From Flaccisagitta enflata (taxonomy: Eukaryota; Chaetognatha; Sagittoidea; Aphragmophora), in NCBI GenBank assembly GCA_965153355.1, contig OZ231126.1, forward strand, positions 69,378,001-69,442,000: DNA of 64,000 bases, written 5' to 3'. Positions 40,487 to 53,671 of this stretch are shown here, in pieces (position 1 is the first letter of the stretch; each line of letters opens with the position of its first letter). The position numbers and the translations under genes are program-made. Under the pieces are notes generated by a model that was given only the letters and a program-made list of their open reading frames with translations, did not search any database and was not told the origin of the DNA.

Positions 40487-40709
40487 ATCATTGGCTGGTG
40501 TATATTATAAATGGACCCGCTTGATGATTCATTGAACATTTACTTTTAGAAGTGCTTCATGAAGCATATTATGACAAAATTTTCCAAAAAAGTGACGTAG
40601 AATTTTTAGGCATCCCCTTACTACTTGTAGTCCTTGATGCAGTATTTTTTTCATTGACAGGATATTAAAGCATCGTCGTCGTCATCGTCACTATATCTGG
40701 ACCATGATG

Positions 40710-40860
<151 letters not shown>

Positions 40861-40984
40861 TAAGTTAAAATTGGGCTTTTTTAGGCCCGGCTCCCTGGCA
40901 AATGTTCAGCCGAATTTGGGTAAGCTTGTTTTATGAAGCCTCTGATACCGTCGGAAAAGGAAAATAAGAATAAAAAAAGGGGGG

Positions 40985-41104
40985 AAGAAAGAAAGAAGGG
41001 AAGTAAGAAAGAAGGGAAGAAAGAAAGAAATAAAGAAAGGAAGGAACAAAGAAAGAAAGAAAGAAAAAAAAAGAAAGAAAAGAAGAAAGAAAGAAAAAAA
41101 GAAA

Positions 41105-41186
<82 letters not shown>

Positions 41187-41190
41187 AATG
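40985..41190. repeat. (GAAA)n array
   Basis: Imperfect then pure AAAG repeats. Confidence 0.95.
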
Positions 41191-41326
41191 CATACGTACG
41201 GTTACAAAATGAAACGTCTTGTTAGAAAATAAATTCAGAGACATGCTGAGAGCATAATCTGGCAAGAAAAACGCTTTTAATCCCATATTCAGGCTGACGA
41301 CTCAAGTAACTTGACTTTTTTTCACG

Positions 41327-41332
41327 ACAACG

Positions 41333-41419
<87 letters not shown>

Positions 41420-41430
41420 GCAACAATAAC
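41327..41430. repeat. (AAC)n microsatellite
   Basis: About 95 bases of CAA repeat. Confidence 0.97.
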
Positions 41431-41437
41431 GTTACTA

Positions 41438-41535
41438 CCAGGAAACGTTGAACGAGCCTGTGAGCAGAGTGAGCGGTGCGAGCGAACAAACATAGTGAGC
41501 GACCCAGTGGCCCGTTTAAAACGCAATTGTCATGT
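41438..41535. mobile_element. S-family fragment, joined to the AAC array
   Basis: GAGTGAGCGGTGCGAGCGAA and AGTGGCCCGTTTAAAACGCA match the right half of the family. The left half is missing and the AAC array takes its place. Confidence 0.6.
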
Positions 41536-41539
41536 GTCG

Positions 41540-42225
41540 GTGGGTCGTTCAAATCTACCACAGATCGATGGTAAAGAGTTGAAAAATTAGTTATGAAATT
41601 TTTAACTTGTATGTTCTATGCTAGACTTGAATAAGATTAGAACAAAAAATAATCGATCTGCGTGAATGACGCCCATTTTCAATTCATTTAACCGGCCTAA
41701 AACATTTGAAAATGACAAGATTTCTTTGTTAATTTTCTAAAGGGACACAAAAAACAGTAACTGAAATTTGTAAAAATTGCTACGAATTTGTACCAAGTGG
41801 GTAGTTGGATGCAGAATTGCCTGAGGAATCGATTGAAATTGGTCTCAAGTTGATCGGGAAAAAAGTTGAAGTCAGTCTTCGACTTTTTGACATATTCCAG
41901 AGAAACAGGGTTTTCATTTTCGTATTAGGAAGTTGAGGGTCTTGACCAATCAAATGTGGCCTCCAATGAAATTGATAGGATGAGTAGATTTTCATTCATT
42001 TGGCGCTTCGCAGAATGCTCTACAACGATTATTTTTCGCACTATGATTTTTAAAGATTTATTTACGAAAAATTCGAATTGATTTTTTTTTCGATTTATTA
42101 TGATTTTAAGTAGGATCAATAAAAGAATGTATTTATGTTTGTTTGAGCATGCAAATACAATAAAACATGTTTATGAGCATAGCTGCTCATCTGAGAGGGT
42201 GTTTTTCAATAGCATAACAAGAATT
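41540..42225. other. No gene seen
   Basis: AT-rich sequence; frames of 60-70 residues on the minus strand have no support. Confidence 0.4.
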
Positions 42226-42227
42226 TG

Positions 42228-43095
42228 CACAAAGTCATAGGAAAGTTCCCTTTCAAAGGGATATCGCTCAAAATCATGTATAATGATGGTCCAAGAAAAA
42301 AATTTAGCTATGGAACCCCTATAAACTACAGTATGTTTCAACTCGTTTGTAACATTATACAACGGCAAAACTTTAGAAGGAATAAGGATAATTCAAGTCT
42401 GAAAAAGACCTTTCATAGGTAATAGTTTAGCATTTTATACTAAACAATTCTCAGGGATTTTCTATAGAATTTTGATACATTTTACACCCTGAGGAGCTTT
42501 GGATCAAATTATGCAAAAAAGGTTGTTTTTTTCCTTTTTTTTCAACAAATTGCATTCATAGACAATTTTCTCTCTCTATTTTCATAAATTATATTAGAAT
42601 ATCTTATATTTGAAACCTATCTGGTATGAAAATCTCGAAATTCTGTTAAAAAAAGAGCAACATAAGAAAATATTCTTTTTCATTAAAGGACATAAAAACT
42701 TTTTTTGCATTTTTAGTTTATGATATGTTAAAGGGTTTAAATTTTTCCACAAAATCACCGGAATCAATTATCATAAAATGCTAAACTATTACGTACAAAA
42801 AGTTTTTTTCAGAATTGAATTATCTCTATTACTTCTAGAGTTATGCCGTCGTATAATGTTAATAACGAGTTAAAACATACTGTATAGTCGCCACCCCCCT
42901 CATTCCCATAGAAAATGTATGGGATGGATTTGGCCTTCAGAGTTGCCTATACTTTATTATGGGGAAGGGGGTGGGTGGCGGCCATAGTTTATAGGGGTCC
43001 TATGGCTAATTTTTTTTGTGGACCATCCCTATGCATGATTTTGAGCAATATCCCTCTGATAGAGAACTTTCCTATGACTTTGGGTAAAAAATTGT
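42228..43095. mobile_element. Outer inverted-repeat element split by a TA-MITE
   Basis: AAAGTCATAGGAAAGTTCCC...CCCCTATAAACTA at the left matches the inverse at 42985-43094 (GGGGTCCTATGG, AACTTTCCTATGACTTTGGG). After removing the inner element, the left arm continues TAGTCGCCACCCCC, which again matches the inverse of GGGGTGGGTGGCGGCCATAG. The outer unit is thus a palindrome of about 310 bp. Confidence 0.75.
42329..42882. mobile_element. TA-MITE (family V, copy 2), nested
   Basis: CAGTATGTTTCAACTCGTTT at the left is mirrored by AACGAGTTAAAACATACTG at the right, flanked by TA on both sides. It shares the CAGTATG start and the GTAACATTATACAACGGCA-type subterminal sequence with copy 1. Confidence 0.85.
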
Positions 43096-43179
43096 TGGGC
43101 TATTTTTGAACATTCTAGCTCATTCAGCTCATTTAGCTCATTTTGCTCAATCTTTTTTACTGATTTCAAATGCGATAAA

Positions 43180-45262
43180 TAAATCAATATTTTGATATAT
43201 GTTAAAACAATTTTTTGTTTATTTGGAAACGAAATTAGGAGCAAATAAACGATTTTGGATGAGGAGGAGCAGGAGGGGGACGAAGAGGAGAGAAGTATAA
43301 CAAGGCCGGCTACACGGCTACCGAAGTCGCGTGCGGGTGGGCAGGGACCATATTTGAGGTCACCATACCATGTGGGCAGGAGCAGTGAGGTCAAAGAAAT
43401 AAAACCATTAAAAAAGTAAAGTGTAACCGACCGACCGACTGACCAACCGACCGACCGACCAACCGACTGACTGACAAAACGGGTTGTAGAGTCGCCTGCA
43501 CGCAACTGAAAATCTGTTTATGAGATCAAATTTATGGTACCAAATAAACAAATTCGTTTATGAGATTCCTTTTATTGGTGTTTATAAACACAAAAATTTC
43601 TAAAGGAGTGTGAACGTTTATGAAAAAAAATTTATGGTGCCAAATAAACGATATTGTTTATTTGGAAAGGAAATTGGGAGCAAATAAACAATTTTGGATG
43701 AGGAGGAGGAGGAGGAGAGAAACATAAAAATCTGTTTATGAGAATAAATTTATGGTACCAAATAAACAAATTCGTTTATGAGATTCATATTTTTGGTGTT
43801 TATAATTACAAAAACTTCTAAAGGAGTGTAAACGTTTATGAAAACAAATTTATGGTGCCAAATAAACGATTTTCTGTTTATTTGGAAAGGAAATTGGGAG
43901 CAAATAAACAATTTTGGATGAGGAGGAGGAGGAGGAGGGGGAAGAGGAGAAAAATAAAAAAATCTGTTTATGAGATCCAATTTATGGTACCAAATAAACA
44001 AATTCGTTTATGAGGTTCATATTTTTGGTGTTTATAAACACAAAAACTTCTAAAGGAGTGTAAACGTTTATGAAAACAAATTTATGGTGCCAAATAAACG
44101 ATTTTTTGTTTATTTGGAAAGGAAATTGGGAGCAAATAAACAATTTTGGATGAGGAGGAGGAGGAGGAGGGGGAAGAGGAGGAGGAGGAAGAGGAGAAAA
44201 ATATGAAAATCTGTTTATGAGATCAAATTTATGGTACCAAATAAACAAATTCGTTTATGAGGTCCATATTTTTGTTGTTTATAAACACAAAAACTTCTAA
44301 AGGAGTGTAAACGTTTATGACAACCAATTTATGGTAGCAAATAAACGATTTTTGTTTATTTGGGAAAGAAATTGGGGGCAAATAAACGATTTTGGATGAG
44401 GAGGAGGGGGAGGAGGAGGAGGAGGAGAGAAATATGAAAATCTGTTTATGAGATCAAATTTAAGGTACCAAATAAACAAATTCGTTTATGAGGTTCATAA
44501 TTTTGGTGTTTATAAACACAAAAACTTCTAAAGGAGTGTAAACGTTTATGACAACCAATTTATGGTACCAAATAAACGATTTTTGTTTATTTGGGAAAGA
44601 AATTGGGGGCAAATAAACGATTTTGGATGAGGAGGAGGGGGAGGAGGAGGAGGAGGAGAGAAATATGAAAATCTGTTTATGAGATCAAATTTAAGGTATC
44701 AAATAAACAAATTCGTTTATGAGGTTCATATTTTTGGTGTTTATAAACACAAAAACTTCTAAAGGAGTGTAAACGTTTATGAAAACCAATTTATGCTGCC
44801 AAATAAACGATTTGTTATTTATTTAGAAAAAATTTCTAAAAGAGTGTAAACGTTTATTAAAACCAATTTATGGTGCCAAATAAACGATTTTTTGTTTATT
44901 TAGAAAAAATTTCTAAAAGAGTGTAAACGTTTATGAAAAGAAATTGATGGTGCCAAATAAACGATTTTTTGTTTATTTGGAAAGGAAATTGGGAGCAAAT
45001 AAACGATTTTGGATGAGGAGGAGGAGGAGGAGGAGGAGAGAAATATAAAAATCTGTTTATGAGATCAAATTTATGGTACCAAATAAACAAATTTGTTTAT
45101 GAGGTTCATATTTTTGGTGTTTATAAACACAAAAACTTCTAAAGGAGTGTAAACGTTTATGAAAACAAATTTATGGTGCCAAATAAACGATTTTTTGTTT
45201 ATTTGGAAAGGAAATTGGGAGCAAATAAACGATTTTGGATGAGGAGGAGGAGTAGGGGGAGG
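43180..45262. repeat. Satellite array, unit about 225-245 bp, rich in AAATAAAC hairpins
   Basis: About eight full or partial units. Each runs AATCTGTTTATGAGATCAAA, ACCAAATAAACAAATTCGTT, GTGTTTATAAACACAAAAAC, AGGAGTGTAAACGTTTATGA, GGTGCCAAATAAACG, a T run, GTTTATTTGGAAAGGAAATT, then a GAGGAGGAGG purine tail. CCAAATAAAC and GTTTATTTGG form a 10-bp stem, and GTGTTTATAAACAC is a perfect palindrome. The short minus-strand frames repeated here (FIWYHKFDLINRF) are translations of the unit. Confidence 0.92.
43301..43507 (+). mobile_element. HINE-like element inserted in the satellite
   Basis: AACAAGGCCGGCTACACGGC, AGTCGCGTGCGGGTGGGCAG, a CCGACCGACTGACC core and AGTCGCCTGCACGCAACT. The satellite reads GAGAGAAGTAT before and GAAAATCTGTTTATGAG after. 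Other units have these two pieces joined directly, so no target duplication was made. Confidence 0.85.
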
Positions 45263-45760
45263 AGGAGAAAAAAGATGCTAAAGTACTATTTCCATTGCAA
45301 TTTTTGTGGCTATAAACAAAAGAAATAGGGGGCAAATAAACAATTTTTTTTTATTTTTTGGTGTTTATCAATACAAAAAATTTAGCGTTTACAAACACTT
45401 AATTTTTGTTGTTTATAAACAACAATATTATTGTGTTTATAAACGATCAATTATGGGCTCTTTTTAACGATTTTTGGGGTCAAAAAAATCAGTAGCAACC
45501 TTCAAAATTTTGATTTTTCTAATAGAACATTTTCTAGTGTGGACATTTTAAGTTTGTACTGATCAGGTCAAACAATCTCTTATTTTCCTTCGTTCATAAA
45601 CAGTGATATATAGTCGTTTATAAACAACGTTTTTTACTGCCATTTAAACAATTTTCGTTTATTTGACTTGCATTTTTAATGTTTATAAACAGTTGTATAG
45701 CATTGTTTATAGACGGCGTTTATTTGGCGTTTATAAACACCCCTGATATCGAGCACGTAA
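45263..45760. repeat. AT-rich region with dispersed GTTTATAAAC palindromes
   Basis: GTTTATAAAC or a close variant occurs near 45408, 45441, 45618, 45681 and 45730. The region looks like a diverged edge of the satellite. Confidence 0.6.
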
Positions 45761-45849
45761 TATCTCAATTGCCGACTTCTCCAATTCTATTACTGAGTAA
45801 AATCCATACCGAGGGTCAGAAATATCGATTGATATCCTTGGTTCTTTAG

Positions 45850-46103
45850 GAAACAAAGCCAACACATAAGTCGGGTGCGAGACTTACATTTATGATGACT
45901 TGGAATGACTTAGAATAACTTAGAATGACTTAGAATGACTTAGAATAACTTCGTATACTCTCATATGACCTAAAATGACCTAAAGAAATAAAATTGATAA
46001 AAAAAGTAAAGTGTGACCAACCGACCAACCGACCAACCGACCAACCGACCAACCGACGGACGGACAAAGTGAGGTGTAGAGTCGCGTGCACGCGACTAAA
46101 AAC
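45850..46103 (+). mobile_element. HINE-like element with GACTTAGAAT minisatellite
   Basis: AACAAAGCCAACACATAAGT with CGGGTGC, five GACTTAGAATAACTTAGAAT-type units, AGTAAAGTGTGACCAACCG, a CCAACCGACCAACCGA core, and the terminal palindrome AGTCGCGTGCACGCGACT plus AAAAA. Confidence 0.8.
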
Positions 46104-47077
46104 AATATGGCACCACATTTGTTTATCGATAAAACTGTCAGTAAAAATGTCTCATTCTGTTTGATTTACAATACAAGTGGTTTTGACAGTTTCGGCCATG
46201 TCTATACAATCATATGATGGATCGATAAATGAACCCTTTGAAAATATAGATCAATTACGTTAAATCCCCTGAGTCAGCATTGCTGACACATTAATTTCAT
46301 TCGTTTTTGGTACAAATCGTTTTTCCTGGACCAATGTGCTGAGTTTGCGGTTGGGAAGCGCCGGAATATCGAGGCGTCGATATCGGCGTAGATTCATCAT
46401 TCAATTTCAATAAGCCGACATTCTGGTTGCCCTTTTAAAAGTCCTCTAAGCGTGACGTTGTTAATATAGAATATAATAATCAAACGGGTTGTTGAACTTA
46501 AAGTCAATGAGCTTTATGGAGGTTCCATGACATGATATATGTTATTTTTACGGGCTTCACAATGATGAACTCGCCTACGGTGTTTGTTCGAGTAAAAGTC
46601 ATAATCACCTTACCGAGCATTTCTTTTATTTCATTCAAAACAATTAAATTGCCCATGGATTCAGTTTTGATCATTGATTTAAAACTTTTTTTGATACAAC
46701 GCGAACAATGGCTAATAAAAGATCGACAATCTTCAATTTATGCCGGGAAGGAATAATGGGAAATGAAATAGACAAAGAGACAGACAAACAGATGGAAAAA
46801 GAGACATGCACATACACAGACACCCAAACAGACCGAGAGAAAGAAAGTGAGAGAAAAATAGACAGACAGAGAGACAGACTAGGACGAGGAGAGAAAAGAC
46901 CAAATGAATTTGAGAAAACAGACAAGACCAAAAAGATTTTGACTTTGCGCTTTTGTCAGCAGCTTTCAATTCTACGAAATTTTCACGGATGGAAAAACAG
47001 TAACAATTTCGCAGCCCCAAGTTTATGATCGACAGAAACTGAAGGCCCGAAGCCTAGGAGGCACGATGGAAGGAATA
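46104..47077. other. No gene seen
   Basis: AT-rich; a GACA/GAGA-rich purine stretch at 46765-46900. A 74-residue frame at 46532-46756 has no start context, splice borders or recognisable motif. Confidence 0.4.
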
Positions 47078-48200
<1,123 letters not shown>

Positions 48201-48202
48201 CA

Positions 48203-48262
<60 letters not shown>
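48201..48262. repeat. (GC)n(GT)n microsatellite
   Basis: GCGCGCGCGCGC followed by GT repeats. Confidence 0.97.
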
Positions 48263-48318
48263 TGACAAGCCAATAATCAAACAGAAAAACGTTTTCCATT
48301 CCATTCCTTGATTTATGC

Positions 48319-48545
<227 letters not shown>

Positions 48546-48670
48546 GACACACAAATACACACACTGCAATAAAAAGATAGAAAAGAAATGAGGTAGAAAT
48601 TTAAAAGATGGGAAAAAATACTGACGCATGGAAAAGGACAATTGGAGGATGGTTGAGGTTGGCCTATCAG

Positions 48671-48915
48671 TGGCCGCGTCCCTAACGGGCTACTCGGTCG
48701 CTCACAACATTCGTTTGCTCACTCCAATCACTTCCTCCGCAGCGCTCCGCTTTGCTCCGCTTTGCTACACTTGCTTCACTTGCTCGCTCCACTCACAGAC
48801 TCACTTCACTCACTCCTTTGTTGGACAGATAAAATTCATAGATATATGTTCACACTGTAAACGCGTTTCATGGGATCAATTGTGATGTTGTCGTCACCAG
48901 ATACACACCCTGTCT
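48671..48915. mobile_element. S-family MITE, copy 5, diverged
   Basis: GGCCGCGTCCCTAACGGGCT, CGCTCACAACATTCGTTTGC, GTTGGACAGATAAAATTCAT and GTTCACACTGTAAACGCGTT follow the family order. Confidence 0.65.
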
Positions 48916-49040
48916 GTGCAGACGCCTCATTTTTATTGCCTGAAAACGTAGCCTAGCGATGACAGAAAAAAAAAGAAAAGAGAGAACAAAAGGATAATGA
49001 AGCGTGTGAAGTGAATGCGGGATGAGGATATGAAACAGAA

Positions 49041-49049
<9 letters not shown>

Positions 49050-49080
<31 letters not shown>

Positions 49081-49135
49081 CCTATCCATACAATTGCCCT
49101 TGCCCACTCCCTACCCGTACAATTGGCCCTGCCTA
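49050..49135 (-). repeat. (GA)n plus 55-bp block shared with 62675-62735
   Basis: After the GA run, AGCTCCTATCCATACAATTG and CCCACTCCCTACCCGTACAA are the exact inverse of the sequence at 62675-62730. Confidence 0.85.
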
Positions 49136-49589
49136 TTCACAAAAAAACTACTTGTTGGTCGTGCATTGTGTTTCAGATGAAGCCAACATCCATGCCTCAA
49201 ATCTGAATATCGTTGGAGATTTTGGATTCAAATCATTGATAATGTGTTGCAACTTTCGTCGACTTAAAAACAACACGTAAAGTAGGGCCAGTAGTAATAC
49301 AGTAGACTGAAGACACAACCATATGTGGCGATTGATGAAATCTACTTCAGTTACAGCGAGTAAATTTTAGTCTAAGATCTATGAAATTTTTATTTTGCTG
49401 AAATAAATGAACGAAAATTCGACGCTGGAGGGCGTTTTTGGTGGTTTCCATTTATCCCCTTCCAGCAACCGCACGCTCAAAGTCAATTTCAAGAGGTTTT
49501 ACATTTCAAATATTTGGTGCCAGCAGAAGAACGAAAGCGACGCAGGATGGAGGAGGATATTTGTTTGTATGCTTCAAACACCATTAAAC

Positions 49590-49707
49590 AAGGCAGTATA
49601 CATACACTCCCCCCAGTCTCCGATGGATGGGCAGGAGCGGAATAGCGACAGACAGACCGACAGACCATCAGATCGACATAGCAAGTTCTAGAATCGCGAC
49701 TAAAAAT
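49590..49707 (+). mobile_element. HINE-like element, short
   Basis: AACAAGGCAGTATACATACA, GGATGGGCAGGAGCGGAATA, GACAGACCGACAGACC and AGAATCGCGACTAAAAA. Confidence 0.65.
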
Positions 49708-50195
49708 AGAAAGAAAGACACGTTGCCAAAAATCAGACATTCATGGAATCTTTACTTATATCCCTCCTATCTCGGTATCAACCGAATGATATGGTGATTT
49801 CGTCCGCGGGCTATCAACAGTTTGGACATTATCATTTTGCCATTTGAATGATCATGCCTAATGTGTGGGCTCCCCTTTGTCAGAAAGTGATACCCGGGTA
49901 CGACTCCAGCTAGTGAGGCTGCAAGGCAACAACAACGACGATAACCGTATCATGGCTTGTGTGTGCTGTTGTGAAAAAGTCGTAACAACTAACAACCAGT
50001 GCAGTCTCTTGAATTGCATCACTTTTTCTGATAGGGCTGCACCTTCATATACCCCAAAATTCTATCCCTCAGACCTCAGTATCTCAGTATTTTCTTTTTC
50101 TATCTTTGTCTCTCTATATCTATCTTGGTCTTTGGCTCTGTCATTGTCTGTGGCTCCGGCTCTCCTTAGAACTCTTTCTCCACCAGACGCTTTAA

Positions 50196-50905
50196 AACAA
50201 GGCCGGATACACGGGCCAAGACGGTGCGCCTGGCGTTATTTATTCTTAGTCGCGTGCACGCGACTCTAAAACCCGCTTTGTCGGTCCGTCGGTCCGTCGG
50301 TCTGTCACACTTTACTTTTCTTTTATACTTTAAGTCATTCTAATTCATTCTAAGTTATTCTAAGTCATTCCGAGTCATTCTAAGTCATTCTAAGTCATTC
50401 TAAGTCATTCCAAGTGATTCTAAGTCACTTAAGTCATATAGGTCAAAGTAGTCCTTTCAGCCTTTTTATATCCTTTCAAGTCATTTAAAGTCGTCTTGAG
50501 TCATTTTAAGTCAATGAAAGTTATCTTAAGTTATCTATGTCCCGCACGTGACACATAGGTGTTGGCCTTGTTAGACCTATCCCTAGCTCTATGAGACCTG
50601 TCTCTAGCTCTTTGAGACCTCTCCCTATCTCGATAACATCTATCTCTAGCTCTACCAGACCTATCCCTAGCCCTATCAGACCTATCCCTAGCTCCATCAG
50701 ACCTATCTCTAGCTCAATCAGACCTATCTAGAACTGAATATGATGATGAATACAATGTCGATCATCTTGAATTATGTGAATTATGAGATCAATTTTCAAG
50801 TGATTTCAAATATTTTTTGCGATTTTTTACTCGAGCGTGACCGACAGACCGATAGACAGACAGACAGACAGAGCCTCTTATAGAGGTGCTATGGCGCACC
50901 TTAAA
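50196..50905 (+). mobile_element. HINE-like element, GGTGCGCC subtype, with nested copy
   Basis: The 5' end is AACAAGGCCGGATACACGGG with GACGGTGCGCC at 50196-50232. The 3' end is at 50830-50905: GACCGACAGACCGATAGACA, GCCTCTTATAG, AGGTGC-TATG-GCGCACCT plus TAAAA. A minus-strand HINE-like copy lies between. The interior also has seven 21-bp units (AGACCTATCCCTAGCTCTAT) at 50574-50731. Confidence 0.65.
50243..50571 (-). mobile_element. HINE-like element nested in the element above
   Basis: TTCTTAGTCGCGTGCACGCG at the left is the 3' palindrome. GTCGGTCCGTCGGTCC, CACACTTTACTTTTC and about 15 TCTAAGTCAT minisatellite units follow. TAGGTGTTGGCCTTGTT at the right is the 5' end. Confidence 0.8.
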
Positions 50906-50982
50906 AGTGAATGGCTATTTAAAGGCGTATGGGAGAAGTGGCGTAAAACTAAAAGGAAATACGTTTTGGAAGGATGAGAAAA

Positions 50983-50986
<4 letters not shown>

Positions 50987-51059
<73 letters not shown>

Positions 51060-51063
51060 AGAA

Positions 51064-51095
<32 letters not shown>

Positions 51096-51122
51096 AGAAA
51101 AAGAAGAAGAAGAAAAAAAAGC
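50987..51122. repeat. (GA)n(GAA)n microsatellite
   Basis: GA array to 51055, then GAA/AAG array. Confidence 0.97.
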
Positions 51123-51287
51123 CTTTTTTATTGTTAGAAACATTTCCTCCTAAGCAAAATGTGCGTGCGCGTTGGTGTACGCGTGTTCAGACGTAAATGC
51201 AAAAAGTGCGTGCAACCTCCATTGCGTTCTTGAGGTCAGCGTCATTTCTCTAACCTTCGACCTTTTGAACCTGGAAAGTGAAGGGTT

Positions 51288-51466
<179 letters not shown>

Positions 51467-51651
51467 ACTAGGAAGATTGCCATCATAACATGAAGGACAC
51501 ACAGAGACACGTAACTGCGTCCGCGGTCCCCTCCTGGGAATAAACTGTATCCTTCGCTCTTTGATGATTGAATCTTGGATGTTGACGAAATAATCATGCC
51601 ACATCTGACCGACAAACGCCATCCAACCATGCGTGTTTTTGTTTGTTTTTC

Positions 51652-51910
<259 letters not shown>

Positions 51911-52261
51911 GTCAGTGGTTGAAACTGGTGATTGTGTATGTTCATGTTAATGCACACGAGAGTGACAGATACAATGGAACTCGCCGCGTTTCAAAATGCT
52001 GATCCCAGAGTAAAATACGAATCAACAGTTACAACTACTTATAGAGACACACACTAAAACTAAAGGTGAAAGTGGTAAATGATGGAAACCAGGTGCAATT
52101 TCTGGAAAGGGATAAAAAACATGAAAAACATAAAAACAAAGATTGAAGAGGAAGAAAAAAACCGAAGACAGATTGGTCCAAATGTAAGTTTGAAATGTTT
52201 ACCGGCTGATTCCTCTAAGTTTGGAAGACCAAAATTTCCTTTCCGTTTTTCCTTCTTTCTC

Positions 52262-52700
52262 ACGTTTTATCGGCGTGCACACGACTCTATACACCGCTTT
52301 GTCGGTTGGCATCTCGATCGATTGGTCTGTCAGTTGGTCGGTCTGTCAAACACATTGCGTTACTTTTGGCTGCTTTCAAGCAGAATTTTTCAGTGAATTC
52401 CTACCTTAAATGAAACCTTGTGATTTTCAAACAATTTTTTTAAAGATTCAAGTACAGAAACATGAACTTGTTTGCAATATCTTTTTTTTTTTTTTTTGCA
52501 TTACAACAAATAGGAAAACCATGATAGGCGAAACTTTGATATATGTCATTTAAAAGATGATTTTGTTATATTTTTTCCACCGTAAATTCTTTAGATATCT
52601 ATCTTTTCTGCCTACAGAAACTGCAATGCTCGCGTGCTCGGGCACTTTGTCGTACCCTGCCCCTTCCCACCCGCCAGCCACTTGGGTAGCCGTGTTTCAG
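52262..52700 (-). mobile_element. HINE-like element, diverged, minus strand
   Basis: ATCGGCGTGCACACGACTCT is the terminal hairpin read backwards, followed by CGCTTTGTCGGTTGG. The 5' side at 52645-52700 has CCCTGCCCCTTCCCACCCGC and ACTTGGGTAGCCGTGT. Confidence 0.5.
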
Positions 52701-52737
52701 GGTTTTCTCTCTTCTGGCTTTAAAAAGTATGGAAACC

Positions 52738-52860
52738 TTCTGCCATCTTCTGCTATCTTCTGCCATCTTCTGCCATCTTCTGCCATCTTCTGCCATCTTC
52801 TGCCATCTTCTGCCATCTTCTGCCATCTTCTGCCATCTTCTGCCATCTTCTGCCATCTTG
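52738..52860. repeat. 10-bp minisatellite (CTTCTGCCAT), about 12 copies
   Basis: Nearly perfect 10-bp units with one CTGCTATC variant. Frames such as MAEDGRRWQK on the minus strand are translations of the unit. Confidence 0.97.
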
Positions 52861-53086
52861 CTGTAGCCATATTGAATGGAAACCGGATCAGCAAAGATCA
52901 GAAAGACACGAAGCAGTTTTCGCGATAAGAAATAAATGAGGCTCGTTGTATGTATTGCTAGCACTCACTTTTGAAGGTTTCGCGGGAGTGAAGGCATTGG
53001 TTTGGAACCATAAGGTGACAAAGGGCATCATCTTACTCCGACACACACACAGAGGCCAAATAGAGTCCACTATACCCAGAAGGAGT

Positions 53087-53282
<196 letters not shown>

Positions 53283-53404
53283 ACAACGACCTAGAGTCAC
53301 AATTTGAGCCAGGAGAGCACCAGGGGGCGAATCGCAGTCAAGCAATCAGATGAATAATGGAACACTCGAAGAAAACCTCAATGATGACAAAAAAGGAAAA
53401 AGGG

Positions 53405-53671
53405 CGTGTTTCTAGTGAAGTTGAAAAACGCATTTGTTCCCGTGACCCGCATTCACAGCGTGAACACATATTCAAGCATTTCAACTGTCCCACGAGGGAG
53501 TGAGCGAAGTGAGCCAGCCCAAGAACGGAGTGAGCGAAGTGAGCCAGCCCAAGAACGGAGTGAGCGAAGCGGAGCGCTGCAAAGCGAGTGAGCGGAGTGA
53601 GCGGCGCGAACATAGCGAGCAACCAAGTCGCCCGTCAAAAACGCGATTGTCTTTTACTAGAAACGCCCCCA
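53405..53671. mobile_element. S-family MITE, copy 6
   Basis: GGGCGTGTTTCTAGTGAAGT to TACTAGAAACGCCCCC with AAA on both sides (possible 3-bp duplication). Interior GGAGTGAGCGAAGTGAGCCA occurs twice in tandem. Confidence 0.8.

Noticed and set aside
46532-46756. 74-residue frame in AT-rich sequence
   Set aside because: No good start context, no splice borders, and composition explains the hydrophobic content.
49865-50269. 134-residue + strand frame (MGSPLSESDTR...)
   Set aside because: It passes through a CT-rich stretch into a HINE-like element and has no recognisable domain; probably chance.
52079-52183. Possible exon METRCNFWKGIK... before a GTAAGT donor
   Set aside because: The donor is good, but there is no matching neighbour exon and the protein is Lys/Glu-rich from A-rich DNA.
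52946-53030. Possible exon with ALTFEGFAGVKALVWNHK and donor AAG|GTGACA
   Set aside because: It looks protein-like, but no partner exon in phase was found and the continuation is a GA/CA array.
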